DNA from: Cyclobacteriaceae bacterium
GTDB taxonomy: Bacteria > Bacteroidota > Bacteroidia > Cytophagales > Cyclobacteriaceae
Length of the DNA: 12,931 nucleotides
Direction: 5' to 3'
Assembly: GCA_030637245.1 (NCBI GenBank)
Contig: DAOVVI010000007.1
Span: forward strand, 1-12,931
Shown here in pieces: positions 6,151-12,931 of this stretch. Positions within the stretch are counted from its first letter, which is position 1. Every line of letters begins with the position of its first letter. The position numbers were made by a program, and so were the translations under genes. The notes below the pieces were generated by a model. It did not search any database, had not been told where the DNA came from, and worked only from the letters and a program-made list of their open reading frames with translations.

Positions 6151-8598
6151 TTGATAAACAGGTTAACATATTTGAGAAAAGGGAGTAATATCCTTTTAAT
6201 TAGCTCATTGGTGTTTTGCGCAATTTTTTGTGTGCAAACAGACCTGTTAGCGCAGTCTAAACCTCCTACAAAATTAAAAACCGAGCAAACTGGATTAAAA
6301 AGGCGCAAGTATTCAGAAAAGGAGAGAAAAAGAAAAAGCAAAGGTAATGTAAAAAGAAAAAATAAAGGATTACAAAAAGCTTATTACAAAAAGAAATCAA
6401 ATCAAACCCAATATCCCGGGAATATCTGGATCGATCCCAAGCCAAAGGATTTTACGGCAATCAAAGAGCGGGTTGAAAAAAATCCTTCCAGGAAAAACTT
6501 AAAAACACAAAAATCAAGAAAATCATATTTTAGAGCGAGTTCGAACCAAAAACATAAAAGTTTTGGTAGTGATGTGATTCTAAAACGGAATTCGAAACTC
6601 AGCAATAAGTACTCTTCAATGGTCATTATATCCAGCAAAGGCAATAGTAAAATTAAATCACCTAAAAGGGATTACAGGAAGTCCAGTAAGAAAATTCAAA
6701 AGCATTCCGGTAATATATTTTTACAACCTGAGGCCAAAAAGAAAGACTATAATGAGATTAAGACCAGAGTTGAAAAAAATCCCGGGAGGTCAATGGCAAA
6801 GCATCGAAACCGGCAAAAAAACAGGACGATCGCCAATACCTCTTTAACACAAACCTACAAGGGCGATATCAATGTGAAAGCGCAAAGAGCTAAAAAACAA
6901 ACCTATAAATATGATTCAAGAGCCATGCAAAAATCATCTGGTAATCTCAGAGCTCAAAGCATAAAATCAGATGAAAAACGAAGGAAGTATTATTCAAAAT
7001 CATCGGCGAGTTTCAAAGGAGACGTTGTATTACCTGCCAGAAATCACAAGAGGTTAAAGTATGAATATATGTCGAAAGCGTCTCAAAAGCATAAAGGTGA
7101 ATTAAAAAGACCAGCGAAAACTCCAGGGCCACAATATACAGCAAAATGGAGTGGTGATTTAAAATCCATTAGTAAGAAGAGTAAAGACCAATGGAAAAAG
7201 TATGAAACCAAAAGGCAGACTCTAAGCGCCGGTGATCTGAATGCCAGGAAAAATAGACAAAAATCCAGAGGTAATCCCCTATTGACGCAAAATATTGGAG
7301 GAATAAAAGTGTATTCTCGAAGTGGGCAAAAAAAACTTATGAAACGGGATTCGAAAATTACCGGCAGTTATTCAGGAAATATCCAGGTGATGTCTAAAAA
7401 ATACAGAAACCAGGAATTGCAGGGTAAATCCATGAATTTCACTGGGGACGAAGGTAATGTCAAAGTACTTTCAAAAAAGAAGCAGGATAAATTTATGTCG
7501 GGGAATTCCAAAACCTCAGGTGCTTATTCCGGAAATATGAGGGCAATGTCAAAAAAAACCAGGAACCAGGAATTGCAGGGTAAATCCATGAATATTACCG
7601 GAGAGGAAGGCAATATGAAAGTACCATCAAAAAAGAGGCAGGATAAATTTATGTCTAGGAATTCCAAAATCACAGGTAGTTATTCCGGGAACTTGAGGGC
7701 AATGTCAAAAAAATCCAGGAACCAGGAATTGCAGGGTAAATCCTTGAATTTTTCTGGAGATGAAGGCAATATGAAAGTACTATCAAAAAAGAAACAGGAT
7801 AAATATATGTCGGAGAATTCCAAAATAACAGGTACTTATGCGGGAAAGATACGAGCCATGTCAAAAAAATCCAGGAACCAGGAATTGCAAGGTAAATCAA
7901 TGAATTTATCCAACTACAAAGGCAATAGACATGTGCTTTCAAAGAGAGCCAGAGACCAGGAGCTGGAGGGTAAATCATTGAACTTATCTGGCTATAAAGG
8001 CAATAGAAGAGTGCTTTCAAAAAAGAGACAGGATAAGTTTATGTTGAGGGATTCCAAAATCACAGGTACTTATTCGGGAAATATAAGGGCAATGTCTAAA
8101 AAATCCAGGAACCAGAAATTGCAGGGTAAATCCTTGAATTTTACTGGAGATGAAGGTAACATAAAAGTTCTTTCAAAAAGGAAACAGGATAGGTTTATGT
8201 TACAGGATTCTCGAATCACCGGCAATTATTCCGGAGATATTGTAGGACTTTCCCCCAAACATCGGAAGCAGGAACTGGAAGGTAAATCTCTTAATATGTA
8301 TGAATACCGCGGTGAAGTCAGGATAAAGAGACATTATGCACGAGACAAATATTTCAGAAACATTTCTGATCGGAATCAGCAGATTATAGGTAATTATCGA
8401 ACTAAAACAAGGCTGACTAAGGACATAGAAGAACAAATTGCCTCTGCAAGAGTTCAAAATTACCAGGGAGGGCCAAAGGCCGGTCTGTTTACCAGGATAT
8501 GGTTGAGCTTGTTTGATAATAGTGGTAAGCTTGAAAAAATGGATGAAAAAACCAAGGAACCAAAATACGATAGTAGAGAATACAAAATTTGGTATTAG
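6151..8598 (+). CDS. Secreted, very basic 26-residue-repeat protein of unknown function
   Basis: I do not recognise this protein. From the first possible TTG (6151) it has 815 residues. A second TTG at 6172 would begin with MRKGSNILLISSL and give a compact signal peptide ending ...LLA|Q, which I find more likely; no ATG is available in frame after the TAG at 6115-6117. The mature protein is dominated by Lys, Arg, Ser, Gly and Asn. Two copies of a longer motif ending RVEKNP(S/G)R lie at residues 89-114 and 186-213. From residue 237 the chain is built from units of 26 residues starting S/E/K-G-N/D-hydrophobic; units 382-719 are thirteen perfect-length copies. A non-repeated tail of about 75 residues ends in YDSREYKIWY. 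No mature cysteines, enzyme motif or further membrane segment is seen. The gene precedes a bacilliredoxin gene by 3 bp. A periplasmic or surface structural role is inference only. Confidence 0.85.
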   Translation: MINRLTYLRKGSNILLISSLVFCAIFCVQTDLLAQSKPPTKLKTEQTGLKRRKYSEKERKRKSKGNVKRKNKGLQKAYYKKKSNQTQYPGNIWIDPKPKDFTAIKERVEKNPSRKNLKTQKSRKSYFRASSNQKHKSFGSDVILKRNSKLSNKYSSMVIISSKGNSKIKSPKRDYRKSSKKIQKHSGNIFLQPEAKKKDYNEIKTRVEKNPGRSMAKHRNRQKNRTIANTSLTQTYKGDINVKAQRAKKQTYKYDSRAMQKSSGNLRAQSIKSDEKRRKYYSKSSASFKGDVVLPARNHKRLKYEYMSKASQKHKGELKRPAKTPGPQYTAKWSGDLKSISKKSKDQWKKYETKRQTLSAGDLNARKNRQKSRGNPLLTQNIGGIKVYSRSGQKKLMKRDSKITGSYSGNIQVMSKKYRNQELQGKSMNFTGDEGNVKVLSKKKQDKFMSGNSKTSGAYSGNMRAMSKKTRNQELQGKSMNITGEEGNMKVPSKKRQDKFMSRNSKITGSYSGNLRAMSKKSRNQELQGKSLNFSGDEGNMKVLSKKKQDKYMSENSKITGTYAGKIRAMSKKSRNQELQGKSMNLSNYKGNRHVLSKRARDQELEGKSLNLSGYKGNRRVLSKKRQDKFMLRDSKITGTYSGNIRAMSKKSRNQKLQGKSLNFTGDEGNIKVLSKRKQDRFMLQDSRITGNYSGDIVGLSPKHRKQELEGKSLNMYEYRGEVRIKRHYARDKYFRNISDRNQQIIGNYRTKTRLTKDIEEQIASARVQNYQGGPKAGLFTRIWLSLFDNSGKLEKMDEKTKEPKYDSREYKIWY
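6415..6492 (+). repeat. RVEKNP motif, copy 1, in the repeat protein
   Basis: It encodes PGNIWIDPKPKDFTAIK followed by ERVEKNPSR (residues 89-114). It is paired with the copy at 6706-6789, and both begin with a GNI segment like the 26-residue units. Confidence 0.7.
6706..6789 (+). repeat. RVEKNP motif, copy 2, in the repeat protein
   Basis: It encodes SGNIFLQPEAKKKDYNEIK followed by TRVEKNPGR (residues 186-213), and is two residues longer than copy 1. The segment between the two copies holds weaker 23-26-residue units. Confidence 0.7.
6859..7293 (+). repeat. Diverged 26-residue units preceding the regular array
   Basis: Six units start at codons for KGDI (6859), SGNL (6937), KGDV (7015), KGEL (7093), SGDL (7150) and AGDL (7228). 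Four are exactly 26 residues, and the others are 19 and 22. They share the G-N/D-hydrophobic start and basic body with the later array but differ strongly from one another, as expected for older copies. Confidence 0.7.
7294..8397 (+). repeat. Tandem 78-bp (26-codon) repeat array, 13 exact-length units plus one degenerate
   Basis: Units begin every 78 bp from 7294 to 8230 with no insertion or deletion, and a degenerate 30-codon unit covers 8308-8397. Two alternating types are seen. Type A is like GNIRAMSKKSRNQELQGKS; type B is like GNMKVLSKKKQDKFM followed by SKITGxY. Alternation B-A holds for units 1-8, then breaks at unit 9 (7918-7995), which joins a B-like VLSK start to an A-like QELEGKS body, and resumes B-A-B-A. 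A-type units share long DNA stretches, so some duplications are recent or kept alike by gene conversion. Confidence 0.92.
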
Positions 8599-8601
8599 GT
8601 A

Positions 8602-8934
8602 ATGAATTGGAGTAGGATTAATTCTGAGGAAGCATTGAGTGAAATGATAAACAAATCGTTTGATGCTCCAAAGGTTTTATTCAAGCACAGTTCCAGGTGT
8701 TCTATCAGTTCGTTGGCATTGAATAAAATGCAAATCGTGTCAAAAAATATAGATTTGTATATACTTGATATTATTGCCCACAGAGATATCTCCAATACAG
8801 TCGCGCAACGGTTTAATGTGATTCACCAATCGCCCCAATTACTAATGATCCATCACGGCAAATGTATTTATAATACATCTCACCTCGGGATCTCGGCATC
8901 TGTTGTGGAGCGACAATTTGGCCTTCTCCAATAG
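8602..8934 (+). CDS. ytxJ: Monothiol bacilliredoxin, YtxJ/BrxC family
   Basis: A 110-residue thioredoxin-fold protein without a signal peptide, hence cytoplasmic. FKHSSRCSISS (about 27-37) matches the 'KHS..CPIS' active site of the YtxJ family, with the reactive cysteine at C33 and no second cysteine in the motif, i.e. CxxS. The SPQLL segment (about 77-81) carries the expected cis-proline. Members of this family (YtxJ, renamed BrxC) are monothiol bacilliredoxins linked to removal of bacillithiol from oxidised proteins, so the host probably makes bacillithiol. The usual proline after the cysteine is serine here. The ATG lies 3 bp after the stop of the repeat-protein gene, so it is probably translated from the same mRNA. 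No clear Shine-Dalgarno sequence is visible. Confidence 0.88.
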   Translation: MNWSRINSEEALSEMINKSFDAPKVLFKHSSRCSISSLALNKMQIVSKNIDLYILDIIAHRDISNTVAQRFNVIHQSPQLLMIHHGKCIYNTSHLGISASVVERQFGLLQ

Positions 8935-8985
8935 AAAATAAAATAAGAGATGTCTTCTGGAGGATATTTTTAAACAATTATTTAC

Positions 8986-9015
8986 TTTGGAATTATCATC
9001 AATAAACTAATTTTG
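8986..9015 (+). promoter_or_regulatory. Bacteroidota-type promoter for the beta-barrel gene
   Basis: A TTTG -33 element at 8986-8989 and TAATTTTG (exact TAnnTTTG) at 9008-9015 are separated by 18 bp, within the range known for the primary sigma factor of Bacteroidota. Transcription would start near 9021, about 27 nt before the ATG at 9048. Confidence 0.6.
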
Positions 9016-9047
9016 TATAATATCGTTATACCTATGAAGATTTTTCT

Positions 9048-9764
9048 ATGAGGAAGGTATCAAAATCATTTGTTGGAATAATAATTTTTTTGTGTTGCAT
9101 TCATACTGCACATGCACAGTACAGTGGTAATTATGAATACAGTACAGAAATGATATGGGGTATCACCAAGGCTACAAATAGTGGTTTGATCGGAGGATTC
9201 CTTTTTAAATACTCCAAAGAATTAAAAGAAGATCGATTCCATGGGGGAATTATAGAAATTGTAAATGTAAAGCACCCTCAGGAACAACGCTATTACTCTG
9301 AATCTGGCAATACCTTTATTGGAGGAAAGGAACACTATTTATATAGCTTAAGATTGTCATATTTACGAGAATTCACTTTTTTCAAAAAAGCATCTCAGCA
9401 GGGTGTTCAGGTAAATGGGCTGGTTGCCGCAGGACCAACACTAGGGATTGAAGCTCCATATTATGTTGAAGTAAAAAAAGGGAATCAAACAGTAAAAGAA
9501 CCATATGACCCTAATAAGAATCAGAAAATTTTAGGATCGGGCAACATTCTTCAGGGTATTGGGGAATCTTCCATTGTACCCGGGTTGAATGCCAAAGCGG
9601 GGGTATCCTTTGAATTTGGAACGTTTAAGTCAAATGTTGTTGGGGTAGAAGTCGGATTTCAGGTCGATTTCTTTACCAGGGATATCATACTGATTCCCAC
9701 TACAGAGAATTCCAACATTTTCCCATCGGCCTATGCAACCCTATTTTATGGCTCCAGGCGTTAA
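9048..9764 (+). CDS. Predicted outer-membrane beta-barrel protein
   Basis: A 238-residue protein with a clear signal peptide (MRKVSKSF, a hydrophobic core, HTAHA|Q at about 19-24). The mature part has alternating polar and hydrophobic stretches rich in Gly, Tyr and Phe, such as HYLYSLRLSYLREF, VNGLVAAGPTLGI and VGVEVGFQVDFF. It closes with a terminal strand, SAYATLFYGSRR, ending like many Bacteroidota outer-membrane barrels. The size fits a small barrel of 8-10 strands; the number is not determined. It is probably an outer-membrane protein of unknown ligand. The start is the ATG at 9048, and an upstream ATG at 9034 opens only a five-codon frame. It has its own promoter, so it need not be part of the repeat-protein operon. 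It could instead be a periplasmic beta-rich protein. Confidence 0.75.
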   Translation: MRKVSKSFVGIIIFLCCIHTAHAQYSGNYEYSTEMIWGITKATNSGLIGGFLFKYSKELKEDRFHGGIIEIVNVKHPQEQRYYSESGNTFIGGKEHYLYSLRLSYLREFTFFKKASQQGVQVNGLVAAGPTLGIEAPYYVEVKKGNQTVKEPYDPNKNQKILGSGNILQGIGESSIVPGLNAKAGVSFEFGTFKSNVVGVEVGFQVDFFTRDIILIPTTENSNIFPSAYATLFYGSRR

Positions 9765-9829
9765 GGATTAATAGTAAACACGATTTTCTGGTACTTCCAT
9801 TATTCATAAATTATTTTGGCGAAAGCTAT

Positions 9830-9837
9830 TATCTTTA
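9830..9837 (+). promoter_or_regulatory. Possible -7 element for lipA
   Basis: TATCTTTA matches TAnnTTTG at all fixed positions except the last, 21 bp before the lipA ATG. The only nearby TTTG (9815-9818) is about 11 bp away, too close for a normal -33 element. Confidence 0.28.
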
Positions 9838-9858
9838 CATTTTTAAAATCATTAAAAA

Positions 9859-10734
9859 ATGATAGAATTACCGGCGATTAATGAAAATAAAAAGCAGAAT
9901 ACCAGAAAGCCAGGTTGGTTGAGGGTTAAGCTGCCTGTGGGTAAAGAATATCTCAAAGTCCGGGAGCTTGTCGATAAATACAAACTGCATACAATTTGTG
10001 AAAGTGGCAACTGTCCGAATATGGGGGAGTGCTGGGGCAATGGTACGGCAACATTTATGATTCTCGGAAATGTGTGCACCAGAGCTTGTTCCTTTTGCGC
10101 TGTCGCCACGGGCCGGCCACCTGAGTATGATGAAAAAGAGCCGGGAAGAGTAGCCATGGCAATTAAATTGATGGGTGTAAAACATGCCGTATTCACATCT
10201 GTTAATCGTGATGAACTAAAGGATCGTGGCGCTGAAATCTGGTATCAGACAGTGGTAAAAACAAAAGAATTAAGCCCAGATATTACTATTGAAACATTGA
10301 TTCCCGATGTCAAAAATACATGGGATGCTTTGATTCGAATGATTAGCGGAGGACAGGAAATTGTTTCTCACAATCTGGAAACTGTTGAGCGGTTATATCG
10401 AAGAGTAAGGCCGCAAGGCAACTACTACAGAAGTCTGGAACAAATCAAACGGACTAAGGAATTTGGCAAAAAGACTAAGTCCGGCATCATGGTTGGAATT
10501 GGGGAAAAGGATGAAGAGGTTTTCAAAACCATGGACGATTTGGCAGCTCATGGTTGCGACGTGATGACAATAGGTCAATATTTACAACCCACAAAACTTC
10601 ACCATGAAGTATTGGAATTTGTGCATCCGGACAAGTTTGACCTTTATCGTGAAGAAGGATTGAGAAGAGGTATTTCTTATGTGGAGTCTGGCCCGCTGGT
10701 TCGATCATCCTATCATGCTGAAAAGCATATTTGA
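9859..10734 (+). CDS. lipA: Lipoyl synthase (radical SAM)
   Basis: A 291-residue protein of normal LipA length. It inserts two sulfur atoms into protein-bound octanoyl groups to make the lipoyl cofactor of 2-oxoacid dehydrogenases and the glycine cleavage system. Both iron-sulfur clusters can be read: the auxiliary-cluster cysteines C47, C52 and C58 in [12 protein letters not shown], and the radical SAM cysteines C73, C77 and C80 in CTRACSFC. The C-terminal RSSYHAE holds the conserved serine that contributes to the auxiliary cluster. The internal [17 protein letters not shown] and GIMVGIGE blocks are also typical. It acts in the cytoplasm. The start is the ATG at 9859, preceded by an A-rich leader. 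No lipB or lplA is adjacent. It converges with mutS2. Confidence 0.97.
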   Translation: MIELPAINENKKQNTRKPGWLRVKLPVGKEYLKVRELVDKYKLHTICESGNCPNMGECWGNGTATFMILGNVCTRACSFCAVATGRPPEYDEKEPGRVAMAIKLMGVKHAVFTSVNRDELKDRGAEIWYQTVVKTKELSPDITIETLIPDVKNTWDALIRMISGGQEIVSHNLETVERLYRRVRPQGNYYRSLEQIKRTKEFGKKTKSGIMVGIGEKDEEVFKTMDDLAAHGCDVMTIGQYLQPTKLHHEVLEFVHPDKFDLYREEGLRRGISYVESGPLVRSSYHAEKHI

Positions 10735-10742
10735 TTTTTTTT
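10715..10742 (+). terminator. Weak candidate terminator overlapping the lipA 3' end
   Basis: ATGCT-GAAA-AGCAT (10715-10728) is a perfect 5-bp stem with a GAAA loop inside the last codons of lipA. Eight T follow at 10735-10742. The stem is short and six bases separate it from the T-run, so this is only plausible. Confidence 0.35.
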
Positions 10743-10753
10743 AAGCTGAACAA

Positions 10754-10780
10754 ATCAGTTTCCAAGAAGCGTGTTTCTTT
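10754..10780 (+). repeat. Intergenic repeat motif, copy 2
   Basis: The segment containing TTTCCAAGAAGCGTG matches copy 1 at 5559-5585. It lies in the 121-bp gap between the convergent lipA and mutS2 ends. The same gap also holds GGAGTTTGGAGTGTC (10835-10849), another simple-repeat-like stretch. Confidence 0.4.
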
Positions 10781-10855
10781 CAGGGAAAATACATTGTGTG
10801 GGTGAATATGAAAACATAGTAATTATTGTGTCTGGAGTTTGGAGTGTCTAAAATT

Positions 10856-12931
10856 TCACCTAAATTCCACCACAGTAATTCCAGCCCCACCCCTGTCAGC
10901 GTGTTCATCATAACATGACCGGATGTCCTTATAAGTTTTCAATTCTTCTCTCAAAACTTCTCTCAAAATCCCATCTCCTTTGCCATGAATGATGCGTACA
11001 CTAGGTGTTCCAAATAGAATGGCATTGTCTAAAAAACCACCTAAAATCCGAAGCGCTTCTTCTGCTCTTTTCCCTCTTAAATCCAGATCAGGGTGAAAAT
11101 TGGCTAAGCGCTCATTAATATTAATCCCCTTGATGGAAAATGACTGTTTTTTCTTAATTTCCTTTAAAGCTCCTCTCGATATTTTCTCTAAACGATTGAG
11201 CTTGACTTTTGATTTCAGATCTCCAAACATGACCTCGGCATCCTTTTTGCCAATCTGCAAGACTTCTCCTACAGATTGCTGACCTTTTATCCGCACTAAA
11301 TCTCCAGAGTCAATAGCCCCGGCAATCACCTTTATCTCCTTTTCTTTCTTGCTGACATTTTCTATTCTGATTTCCTTTTCGAACTTCCTGACTTCTTCCC
11401 TGGATTTTTTAGTTGCTTCTTTCTCAGCTTTACTCTCCTTTATTTTCCGAATCAGGTTTTCGACTCGCTGATTGGTCTCCTTTAGCAGGTTTTTAGCTTC
11501 AATTTTAGCTTCATTCAAAATCACTTTTCTCCTTTCATCAATATTGGATTGAAGGTCTTTGTAATTTTTTATGGTAAGCTCAAGAACACTGTTTTGCTTT
11601 TCAAAATTCTTGCTTTGTTCTTCATAAAATTTCTTTTCCTGCTCTAGTTCAGTTAAAAGGCGATCAAGCTCCACAGCATCTGTCCCGACTTTCTTTTTGG
11701 CCGATTGGATCAAGTGTTGCGGCAGTCCGATTTTTCCGGCAATTTCCAAAGCAAAAGAACTTCCGGGTTTCCCGATTTCAAGTTGATACAGAGGTTCCAG
11801 TTTTTTCACATCAAATCGCATCCTTCCATTGATTAACCCAGCATGAGCATCTGCCATTTTTTTCAGATTATTATAATGAGTCGTTATGATGCCCATCGCC
11901 TTGGATTGTGCCAATTGCTCAAGAATTGCTTCAGCAATAGCTCCTCCAAATTGTGGATCCGTACCTGCGCCAAATTCATCAATTAAAAACAACATTCCTT
12001 TACTTGCATTTTTAAGCAAATAATTCATGGATTTCAGATGCGAACTATATGTACTCAAATCATCTTCAATAGACTGTTCATCTCCAATGTCAATAAATAT
12101 ATCTTTAAAAATTGTTGTTTCAGATCCCTCTAAAAGCGGAACAGGTAATCCGCACTGATACATATATTGAAGTAACCCGACTGTTTGAAGGCACACCGAT
12201 TTACCTCCGGCATTAGGACCGGAAATCAACAAAATCCGTTTTTGACGATCAAGCTTAACATATAATGGTACAATATCTTTTTCTTGCTTTAGCAGGGCCC
12301 TCTTTAGTACAGGGTTTATCGCTCCAATCCATTCAATGTTACCATTTTTATTTAAAGCGGGGACAGACGCTTCAAATTCAATTGAAAGTAAAGCTTTTGA
12401 CTTGATCAAATCGATAATACCCAAAAATAAACTACCACGAGAGATATCTTCTCTATGTGTTCTAATCTCATCAGTCAGGTCGGTTAAAATTCGGATGATT
12501 TCTCTCTTTTCACCGTAAGAAAGCTCTTTTAGTTCGTTATTGATCTCTAATACTTCTGCGGGCTCGATGAAAATAATATTTCCTGAAGTTGAAGCGTCAT
12601 GGATAAATCCTTTAACTGACCTTTTATATTCCGCTTTTATTGGAATGACCAGCCTTCCATTCCTGATTGTCAATGAACTATCTTCCGGCGACATATCCGA
12701 TTTCCTTGTATCTCTTATTACCCGATCCAGTGTTTTCCTGGCTCGCTGTTCATTTTTACGAATTTCGGATCTGATCCTTCTCAACTCAGTCGAAGCATTC
12801 TCCCTGAGTTGTCCCTTTTCATCAATGCATTCTTCAATTTTTTTTATCAGTGATGGATCGATTTGAATATGTATTGCCAATGACGAAAGTTCTATATAGG
12901 CATCATTTTTGGTTTGTAAAAACTTTGACCA
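10856..12931 (-). CDS. mutS2: MutS2 family ATPase with C-terminal Smr domain (N-terminus outside window)
   Basis: The frame is open to the right edge: 691 residues are visible and the N-terminus is missing. Visible residue numbers count from the edge. A core/clamp region (about 1-215) leads to the MutS ATPase with Walker A GPNAGGKS (about 238-245), the LFLIDEFGAGTDP Walker B block, and the switch histidine in TTHYNNLK. A long coiled coil rich in Glu and Lys follows, then a KOW/SH3-like segment (SGDLVRIKGQQSVGEV...), then a C-terminal Smr domain with LDLRG and HGKGDG. This order is diagnostic of MutS2, not mismatch-repair MutS. MutS2 proteins are reported to restrict recombination, and in Bacillus to rescue collided ribosomes; which role applies here is unknown. 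The LDLRG motif is intact, as in Smr domains with nuclease activity. Confidence 0.95.
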   Translation of the reverse strand, partial: WSKFLQTKNDAYIELSSLAIHIQIDPSLIKKIEECIDEKGQLRENASTELRRIRSEIRKNEQRARKTLDRVIRDTRKSDMSPEDSSLTIRNGRLVIPIKAEYKRSVKGFIHDASTSGNIIFIEPAEVLEINNELKELSYGEKREIIRILTDLTDEIRTHREDISRGSLFLGIIDLIKSKALLSIEFEASVPALNKNGNIEWIGAINPVLKRALLKQEKDIVPLYVKLDRQKRILLISGPNAGGKSVCLQTVGLLQYMYQCGLPVPLLEGSETTIFKDIFIDIGDEQSIEDDLSTYSSHLKSMNYLLKNASKGMLFLIDEFGAGTDPQFGGAIAEAILEQLAQSKAMGIITTHYNNLKKMADAHAGLINGRMRFDVKKLEPLYQLEIGKPGSSFALEIAGKIGLPQHLIQSAKKKVGTDAVELDRLLTELEQEKKFYEEQSKNFEKQNSVLELTIKNYKDLQSNIDERRKVILNEAKIEAKNLLKETNQRVENLIRKIKESKAEKEATKKSREEVRKFEKEIRIENVSKKEKEIKVIAGAIDSGDLVRIKGQQSVGEVLQIGKKDAEVMFGDLKSKVKLNRLEKISRGALKEIKKKQSFSIKGININERLANFHPDLDLRGKRAEEALRILGGFLDNAILFGTPSVRIIHGKGDGILREVLREELKTYKDIRSCYDEHADRGGAGITVVEFR

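Noticed and set aside
6172..6260. Possible lipoprotein signal in the repeat protein (cysteines in the signal segment)
   Set aside because: The residues before the cysteines do not form a lipobox, and a normal cleavage site after LLA fits better.
6036..6341. 101-codon minus-strand frame over the start of the repeat-protein gene
   Set aside because: It lies antisense to a signal-peptide-coding region, and its hydrophobic stretch is the shadow of AT-rich DNA; no domain or start support.
7294..8307. Regular direct repeats as a possible CRISPR array
   Set aside because: The repeats are 78-bp coding units without unique spacers, and the reading frame stays open throughout. There are no cas genes.
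8948..8975. Weak hairpin followed by T-run after the bacilliredoxin gene
   Set aside because: The stem around TCTTCTGGAGGA is very short and contains a wobble pair and a mismatch, so it is not convincing as a terminator.
12878..12880. TTG as the start of mutS2
   Set aside because: The frame continues to the window edge with protein-like sequence, and MutS2 proteins are usually longer. The true start is outside the window.

Overview
The window looks like chromosomal DNA of a low-GC member of the Bacteroidota, probably the Cytophagia/Cytophagales side. This rests on four things: a Bacteroidota-type WbqC protein, outer-membrane barrel and signal peptides ending in ...AQ; TAnnTTTG-type -7 promoter elements; weak Shine-Dalgarno sequences; and a monothiol bacilliredoxin (YtxJ/BrxC), which fits a bacillithiol-using lineage. 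The placement is inference, since no 16S rRNA or marker tree is available here.

Left part, all on the minus strand: an M16 peptidase (4283-5518), a WbqC-family protein (3617-4255) and clpC (963-3509), which ends in a strong hairpin terminator (886-940). Below it lie a GTG-started sigma-70 family factor (225-788) and an overlapping partner gene cut by the left edge (1-232) that resembles the N-terminal anchor of Bacteroidota anti-sigma-like proteins.

Middle: a roughly 630-bp gene-poor spacer (5519-6150) with AAGTGG-type low-complexity sequence and a short motif found again at 10754-10780. Next, on the plus strand, is the most unusual object: a secreted, very basic protein of about 815 residues (6151-8598). 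Most of it is built from a 26-residue tandem repeat, with thirteen units in perfect register at 7294-8307. A bacilliredoxin gene (8602-8934) follows after 3 bp, so the two are probably co-transcribed. A predicted outer-membrane beta-barrel gene (9048-9764) has its own good Bacteroidota promoter.

Right part: lipA (9859-10734, plus) converges on mutS2 (10856-12931, minus; N-terminus beyond the window).

The conserved genes cover proteolysis (ClpC, M16), lipoate synthesis (LipA), recombination control or ribosome rescue (MutS2) and thiol redox repair (YtxJ). The repeat protein is the candidate for something undescribed. I see no CRISPR array, insertion sequence, tRNA, rRNA or known defence system.
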